Shown: in pieces, positions 59,640 through 64,000 of the stretch | How positions within the stretch are numbered: the stretch's first letter is position 1 | How the letters are laid out: the number at the start of each line of letters is the position of its first letter | From: Flavobacterium soli DSM 19725 | Lineage (GTDB): Bacteria; Bacteroidota; Bacteroidia; Flavobacteriales; Flavobacteriaceae | NCBI RefSeq assembly: GCF_000422705.1 | Contig: NZ_AUGO01000006.1 | Span: forward strand, 310,001 to 374,000 | DNA: 64,000 nucleotides | Direction: 5' to 3' | Notes under the pieces: model-generated | The model's input: only the letters and a program-made list of their open reading frames with translations | Databases searched by the model: none | What the model was told of the DNA's origin: nothing | Position numbers and translations under genes: made by a program

Positions 59640-62039
59640 CTACTTACCTGTGATATGAAGTTCCGTAAAATCTTTATGAATAAACAATATGGTTTTTCCA
59701 TCAAATTGTGCATTTTCTAAAGAAATACTATCATTATCAAACTCAATTGAAGCAATTTCAAAGGGCAATCCGTGTAAAACAATCTTGAAACGTTTATAGT
59801 TAGTTTCAAATTTACCTTCGATGTGCTGTTGGATAATCAGTTCGTTTTCTTTTCCTCTCAAACTAAAAGTCGAAAGACTGAACCTTCCTTTATTGTAGTC
59901 ATATCCATCTTGCGAATCTTCATACAACATTGATTTTTCCTTGCCTAATTTATAATATACGTCAAGCGTAATTTCCTCAAATTCTAATTCGCCAACATAT
60001 TGCTGAACCGGATATTTTGGTATAATGGCACCTTCTTTTATAAAAATCGGAATCTGGTCATAATCAGTTCCTACCCAAAATTCTTTTCCTCCCGAAACCA
60101 CTTCATTCGTCCAGTAGTTGTACCAATTTCCTTTCGGAAGATACATTCTTCGTCCGATAGCATTTGGTTCTAAAATCGGGCAAACCAAAATCTGATTTCC
60201 AAAAATAAATTCATCGGTTCTATAATGCGTTTGTGGATCTTCTTGATCAAAATACACCAATGGCTTCAACATCGGGACACCGTCATTGATGTATTCCCAA
60301 AACATGGTATATAAATAAGGAAGCAATTGATAACGCAATTCAACAAATTTTCTAGTAATATCAACCACTTCTTCGTCAAATGACCAAGGTTCCTGATCAC
60401 CGTGATCTCCAGAAGAGTGGGTCCTGCAAAACGGATGAAAAACACCTAGCTGAATCCATCTTGCATATAATTCGCCCGAAGGCTGTTCTGCAAATCCACC
60501 AATGTCAGATCCTGTAAAACCCATTCCCGACATTGACATTCGTTGCATTTGGATGTTTGCAATCCATAAATGTTCCCAACTTGCTACGTTATCTCCTGTC
60601 CAAGACGAAGTATAGCGTTGTGCTCCAGAATAAGCCGAACGCGTGATAATAAAAGGTCTTTTTGGATACGAGAATCGCTTTACTCCTTCATAAGTGGCAC
60701 GTGCCATCTGAGTTCCATAAATATTATGGGCTTTCCTGTGACTGCAAGGGTTTCCGTCATAATGATGGCGAACATCCATCGGAAAAGTCTTTCCAGGAAT
60801 GTCCATCACGGCAGGTTCGTTCATGTCGTTCCAAACACCTTTTACACCGATATCTGAAATCAATTCCTTAAACAATCCAGCCCACCATTCTCTAACTTCT
60901 GGGTTGGTATAATCTGGAAAATTACATTCTCCTGGCCAAACTTTTCCTTTCATATAAGGACCATCGGCTCTTTTGCAGAAATAATCATTTGCCAAAGCTT
61001 CGGCATAAACCGAATATTCCTTATCAATTTTAATTCCCGGATCAATGATAACAACGGTTTTAAAACCATCTTCTGCCAATTCTGCAACCATCTTTTTCGG
61101 ATCTGGAAAATAATCTTTGTTCCATGTAAAACATCTGAAACCATCCATATAATCAATATCTAAGTAAATGGCGTCACACGGAATTCGAAGTTCACGGAAT
61201 TTACTCGTCACTTCCTTCACCTTATTTTCCGGATAATAACTCCACTTACATTGGTGATATCCTAAAGCCCAAAGTGGCGGTAATTCTGGTTTTCCTGTTA
61301 GATGTGTATAAGTTGTAACCACATCTTGCATTTTTGGACCATAAATGAAGTAGTAATTCATCTCTCCTCCTTCGGCCCAAAAACTGGCTACGTTTCTTCT
61401 TTCGGCACAAAAATCAAAAAAGGTTTTGAACGTATTATCAAAGAAAACACCATAGGCCATCTTGTTTTGCAAGCCAATATAAAACGGAACAACCTTATAC
61501 AAAGGTTCTTGGTCTTTATGAAAAGCATATTGATCGGTTGCCCAATTTTCTAATCGCTTTCCTTTCAAATTCAAATGTGAAGCCTTGTCGCCCAAACCGT
61601 AAAAACTTTCACCTTCTTTCGAAGCCTTACTCATTTTCACGATGTTTCCACCAAAATTATAATTCTCTTCCCAATGAAAACCGAGCTCATCTTCCAAGAT
61701 GCTTTTCCCATCCAAATCAAAAATTGCGACTTTCATGTCAACTTTTCTGATGATGCAAACTACCTTGCTGGTTTTGATTTGATATACATCGTCACTTTCT
61801 AGAAGTTCTAGAAAATTATATCCATGTGATTGACTTTTGTCTATTGCATACGAAAAATCATTGCTAAAATAACCTTTTGTAGTATACCTGAAACGGATCA
61901 AGCTATCTCGGATAACCGAAACGCGAAGGATTACACTATTATCTGAAAAGAAATCGAAAGAATTGACTTCTTGTGTAAATGAAACTATTTTGGAAGGAAA
62001 TAAATCTCCTTTATATTCTAATTCTTGATTTAAAATCAT
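59640..62039 (-). CDS. Glycoside hydrolase family 31 alpha-glucosidase
   Basis: Protein of 799 aa without a signal peptide. The GH31 catalytic nucleophile is in GVWNDMNEPAVM and the acid/base Asp in SWTGDNVASWEHL. The N-terminal beta-sandwich (about 1-230), the (beta/alpha)8 barrel (about 240-590) and the C-terminal sandwich domains are complete. It releases glucose or related sugars from alpha-linked oligosaccharides in the cytoplasm. The glycogen branching enzyme gene lies nearby, so a role in glycogen or maltodextrin use is likely. Confidence 0.93.
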   Translation of the reverse strand: MILNQELEYKGDLFPSKIVSFTQEVNSFDFFSDNSVILRVSVIRDSLIRFRYTTKGYFSNDFSYAIDKSQSHGYNFLELLESDDVYQIKTSKVVCIIRKVDMKVAIFDLDGKSILEDELGFHWEENYNFGGNIVKMSKASKEGESFYGLGDKASHLNLKGKRLENWATDQYAFHKDQEPLYKVVPFYIGLQNKMAYGVFFDNTFKTFFDFCAERRNVASFWAEGGEMNYYFIYGPKMQDVVTTYTHLTGKPELPPLWALGYHQCKWSYYPENKVKEVTSKFRELRIPCDAIYLDIDYMDGFRCFTWNKDYFPDPKKMVAELAEDGFKTVVIIDPGIKIDKEYSVYAEALANDYFCKRADGPYMKGKVWPGECNFPDYTNPEVREWWAGLFKELISDIGVKGVWNDMNEPAVMDIPGKTFPMDVRHHYDGNPCSHRKAHNIYGTQMARATYEGVKRFSYPKRPFIITRSAYSGAQRYTSSWTGDNVASWEHLWIANIQMQRMSMSGMGFTGSDIGGFAEQPSGELYARWIQLGVFHPFCRTHSSGDHGDQEPWSFDEEVVDITRKFVELRYQLLPYLYTMFWEYINDGVPMLKPLVYFDQEDPQTHYRTDEFIFGNQILVCPILEPNAIGRRMYLPKGNWYNYWTNEVVSGGKEFWVGTDYDQIPIFIKEGAIIPKYPVQQYVGELEFEEITLDVYYKLGKEKSMLYEDSQDGYDYNKGRFSLSTFSLRGKENELIIQQHIEGKFETNYKRFKIVLHGLPFEIASIEFDNDSISLENAQFDGKTILFIHKDFTELHITGK

Positions 62040-62143
62040 AGCTTAAATTTAAATGGTAAATGCCAAATTTACAAAGTTGCTAACTACTTTAGCCATTTAG
62101 CTTTAAGTAGTTTTTAACTATAACGTTTTCGGCTCTTGATAAT

Positions 62144-62683
62144 TTATTTTGGAGTTTGAATTTTCGCTTTTAATAATTCCATTAAGGATTTAACACCAAA
62201 GAAAGTGCCTTCGAAATATTTCCCCTCTTTATAACTCGAAACAAAATAAGAGTTCACTTTTTCCTTGGTTTCTTCGTCAGAAATTAGTTTTACAAGTTCA
62301 TCCGAATTTTGAATCCTAATCCTTCTAAATTCCTTCGAAATATTGATGGTCATTTTTCTTTCAACCAAAGAAGGAAGGAAATTTGCCAATCCCAACGTAA
62401 ACTTTTCAAAGTTTTCCTTATTGGTAAATTCGCTATTGATGGTAAAGATCGAAATCTCAATTCCGGTTTCTTTTTTAAAATCAATCAACATTTCGACAAG
62501 TTTTTCGGCTTCGGTTTGATTGAAAAGATTTTCAAAATCATTCAGTGGTTTAAAACCTTTCTGAACCGCTTTTCGCAGTTGCTCTTCTCTTTGTAGTTTG
62601 AAAGAATTTACGGTGTCATTTCCTTGAGAGAAAGAACACATTGAAGAGAACAGAACAACTAGGACAATTATTTTTTTAAACAT
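62144..62683 (-). CDS. Secreted TPM-domain protein
   Basis: Protein of 179 aa with a signal peptide (about 1-19). The mature part follows the TPM domain pattern: DFENLFNQTEAEKLVEMLIDF, TGIEISIFTINS and MTINISKEFRRIRIQNSDEL. TPM domains occur in periplasmic or membrane proteins such as Psb32/YgcG-like; some bind metals and act as weak phosphatases. There is no downstream TM tail, so it is soluble. It lies between glgB and the GH31 gene. Confidence 0.75.
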   Translation of the reverse strand: MFKKIIVLVVLFSSMCSFSQGNDTVNSFKLQREEQLRKAVQKGFKPLNDFENLFNQTEAEKLVEMLIDFKKETGIEISIFTINSEFTNKENFEKFTLGLANFLPSLVERKMTINISKEFRRIRIQNSDELVKLISDEETKEKVNSYFVSSYKEGKYFEGTFFGVKSLMELLKAKIQTPK

Positions 62684-62698
62684 TTTTTATTTTTTTTG

Positions 62699-62762
62699 CC
62701 CTAATAAGGCATTTAAGATTTTCAAGCCAAAGTAATTATAGGAACTTAAATGCCTTATAGGG
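62699..62762. repeat. Long inverted repeat between glgB and the TPM gene
   Basis: CCCTAATAAGGCATTTAAG (62699-62717) and CTTAAATGCCTTATAGGG (62745-62762) are inverted copies with one bulged base and a 27-nt loop. On the minus strand it is followed by A's and not T's, so it is not a normal intrinsic terminator. Confidence 0.7.
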
Positions 62763-62773
62763 TTAACTTTATT

Positions 62774-64000
62774 TTATGAAATTTTAAAAGCCATAACACC
62801 CAAAGGCGGTAAAACCAAGGCTGCCGAAAACGCCCTTCCGTGGTACTCTTCCTTATCAATTTTTATTTTAGCCTCATTTGTCACGCCACTTCCTCCATAA
62901 CGTTCATCATCACTGTTGAAAATCTGAACCAGTTTTCCTTTTCTCGGAAGTCCAATCCTGTAATCAGTTCGAACCACAGGCGTGAAATTGCAAACCACAA
63001 TCACATCAGCTTTTGCATTATTTCCCTTTCGGATAAAAGCCAAAACCGCATTCTGATGGTCATCATAGCTAATCCACTCGAAACCTTCTGGAGAAAACTG
63101 CTTTTCATACATCGAAGGGTTTGATTTATAAAGTGCATTCAAATCGGTAATTATATTTTTAATACCTAAATTAAACTTCGATTCTAATAAATGCCAATCC
63201 AAACTGCCTTCAAAATTCCACTCACGCCTTTGCCCGAATTCCGAACCCATGAACAACAATTTTGCTCCAGGATGCGTGAACATATACCCATAAAGCAATC
63301 TCAAATTCGCAAATTGTTGCCATTCGTCACCCGGCATTCTTCCCAAAACCGAATATTTACCGTGCACCACTTCATCATGTGAAATCGGCAACATAAAATT
63401 CTCCGAAAAGGCATACGTCATCGAAAAAGTCAAATCATTTTGGTGGTATTTTCTATAAATCGTTTCACGCTTAAAATACTGCAAGGTATCGTGCATCCAA
63501 CCCATCATCCATTTCATTCCAAAGCCAAGTCCACCCTGAAAAGTAGGTCGCGAAACCATTGGGAAAGCCGTACTTTCTTCGGCAATTGTCTGGACGCCTT
63601 CAAAATTGGTATAAACCGCTTCGTTGAATTCCTTCAAAAAACTAACGGCGTCAAGATTCTCTCTTCCACCAAAAATATTCGGTTCCCAACCGCCTTCGTC
63701 ACGAGAATAATCGAGATAAAGCATCGAAGCAACGGCATCTACACGAAGTCCGTCGGCATGATAATGTTGGCACCAAAAAATGGCATTGCTGATTAAGAAC
63801 GCTCGAACTTCATTTCGTCCATAGTTAAAAACCAAGCTCTTCCAATCCGGATGGTAGCCTTTCCTCCTGTCGGGATGTTCGTATAAATTGGAACCGTCAA
63901 AATACCCCAAACCGTGACCGTCATCAGGAAAATGCGAAGGCACCCAATCCAGAATCACGCCAATTCCAGCCTGATGCAACTTGTCAACCAAATACATAAA
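62774..64000 (-). CDS. glgB: 1,4-alpha-glucan branching enzyme, C-terminal part (partial)
   Basis: About 408 codons are visible; the gene continues past the window end. GH13 motifs in order are [18 protein letters not shown] (nucleophile Asp), EEST (acid/base Glu) and [11 protein letters not shown]. The segment [16 protein letters not shown] is specific for branching enzymes. The C-terminal beta domain ends [11 protein letters not shown]. It makes alpha-1,6 branches in glycogen. Together with the GH31 gene it suggests a glycogen-metabolism locus. Confidence 0.95.
   Translation of the reverse strand, partial: FMYLVDKLHQAGIGVILDWVPSHFPDDGHGLGYFDGSNLYEHPDRRKGYHPDWKSLVFNYGRNEVRAFLISNAIFWCQHYHADGLRVDAVASMLYLDYSRDEGGWEPNIFGGRENLDAVSFLKEFNEAVYTNFEGVQTIAEESTAFPMVSRPTFQGGLGFGMKWMMGWMHDTLQYFKRETIYRKYHQNDLTFSMTYAFSENFMLPISHDEVVHGKYSVLGRMPGDEWQQFANLRLLYGYMFTHPGAKLLFMGSEFGQRREWNFEGSLDWHLLESKFNLGIKNIITDLNALYKSNPSMYEKQFSPEGFEWISYDDHQNAVLAFIRKGNNAKADVIVVCNFTPVVRTDYRIGLPRKGKLVQIFNSDDERYGGSGVTNEAKIKIDKEEYHGRAFSAALVLPPLGVMAFKIS

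Overview
The window is a low-GC chromosomal segment of a flavobacterium, most probably Flavobacterium sensu lato. Evidence for this is a PorQ (type IX secretion) gene beside cmk, promoters of the Bacteroidota TTG-N19-TAnnTTTG type, DUF2911, DUF1697 and fasciclin proteins of flavobacterial character, an S1 protein starting MSEQLKSQEEF, and dispersed flavobacterial hairpin repeats. Most of the window is ordinary chromosome.

Left part (1-11.5 kb): the end of acetyl-CoA synthetase; a TPR-AAA+ ATPase paired with a TPR membrane protein; a tightly coupled seven-gene biosynthetic operon (FAD monooxygenase, methyltransferase, type III polyketide synthase, FabZ-like dehydratase, FabF-like ketosynthase, acyl carrier protein, phosphopantetheinyl transferase) that looks like a phenolic-lipid or alkylquinone pathway with its own starter-acyl supply; then a DnaQ-like protein with a cNMP/CBS/DUF294 protein, and a secreted DUF2911 protein.

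Middle (11,592-22,765): an 11,156-bp integrated element flanked by a perfect 18-bp direct repeat, TATAAATTATAGTGCAAA. The repeat corresponds exactly to the central region plus one recombinase arm of a dif-like XerC/XerD site, and the element shows no integrase gene. It carries a filamentous-phage-type (CRI/gpII-like) rolling-circle replication protein, a beta-rich 294-aa candidate major capsid protein preceded by a 51-aa one-TM peptide, a glycine-zipper membrane protein, very basic small proteins, and a lysis block (M23 peptidase, membrane-anchored lysozyme, holin-like proteins). I found no Zot ATPase, terminase, portal or tail gene. This gene set suggests a temperate, non-filamentous, probably ssDNA and membrane-containing phage comparable with the FLiP group. 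A PLD-nuclease-like cargo gene sits antisense inside its late operon, and six small unknown genes run the opposite way. Circularised, the element has one ~0.9-kb divergent control region (22-bp perfect palindrome, att site, strong hairpins) and one convergent terminator. The dif-like junction also suggests that this is the replication-terminus region.

Right part (22.8-64 kb): a sensor kinase, receiver and AraC regulator; NDH-2; a Bcr/CflA exporter; a patatin and an M1 aminopeptidase; RecG; an RND efflux operon; bestrophin; PheT; fasciclin; ribosomal protein S1; a metallophosphatase; a beta-propeller protein; a nucleoside-permease-like MFS; cmk and porQ; Lon; a lipoprotein; a UMF1-type MFS; an M48 peptidase; GH31 alpha-glucosidase; a TPM-domain protein; and the C-terminal part of glycogen branching enzyme GlgB, cut by the window end. 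Intergenic spaces here hold REP-like and hairpin repeats. No tRNA, rRNA, CRISPR array or transposase was seen.
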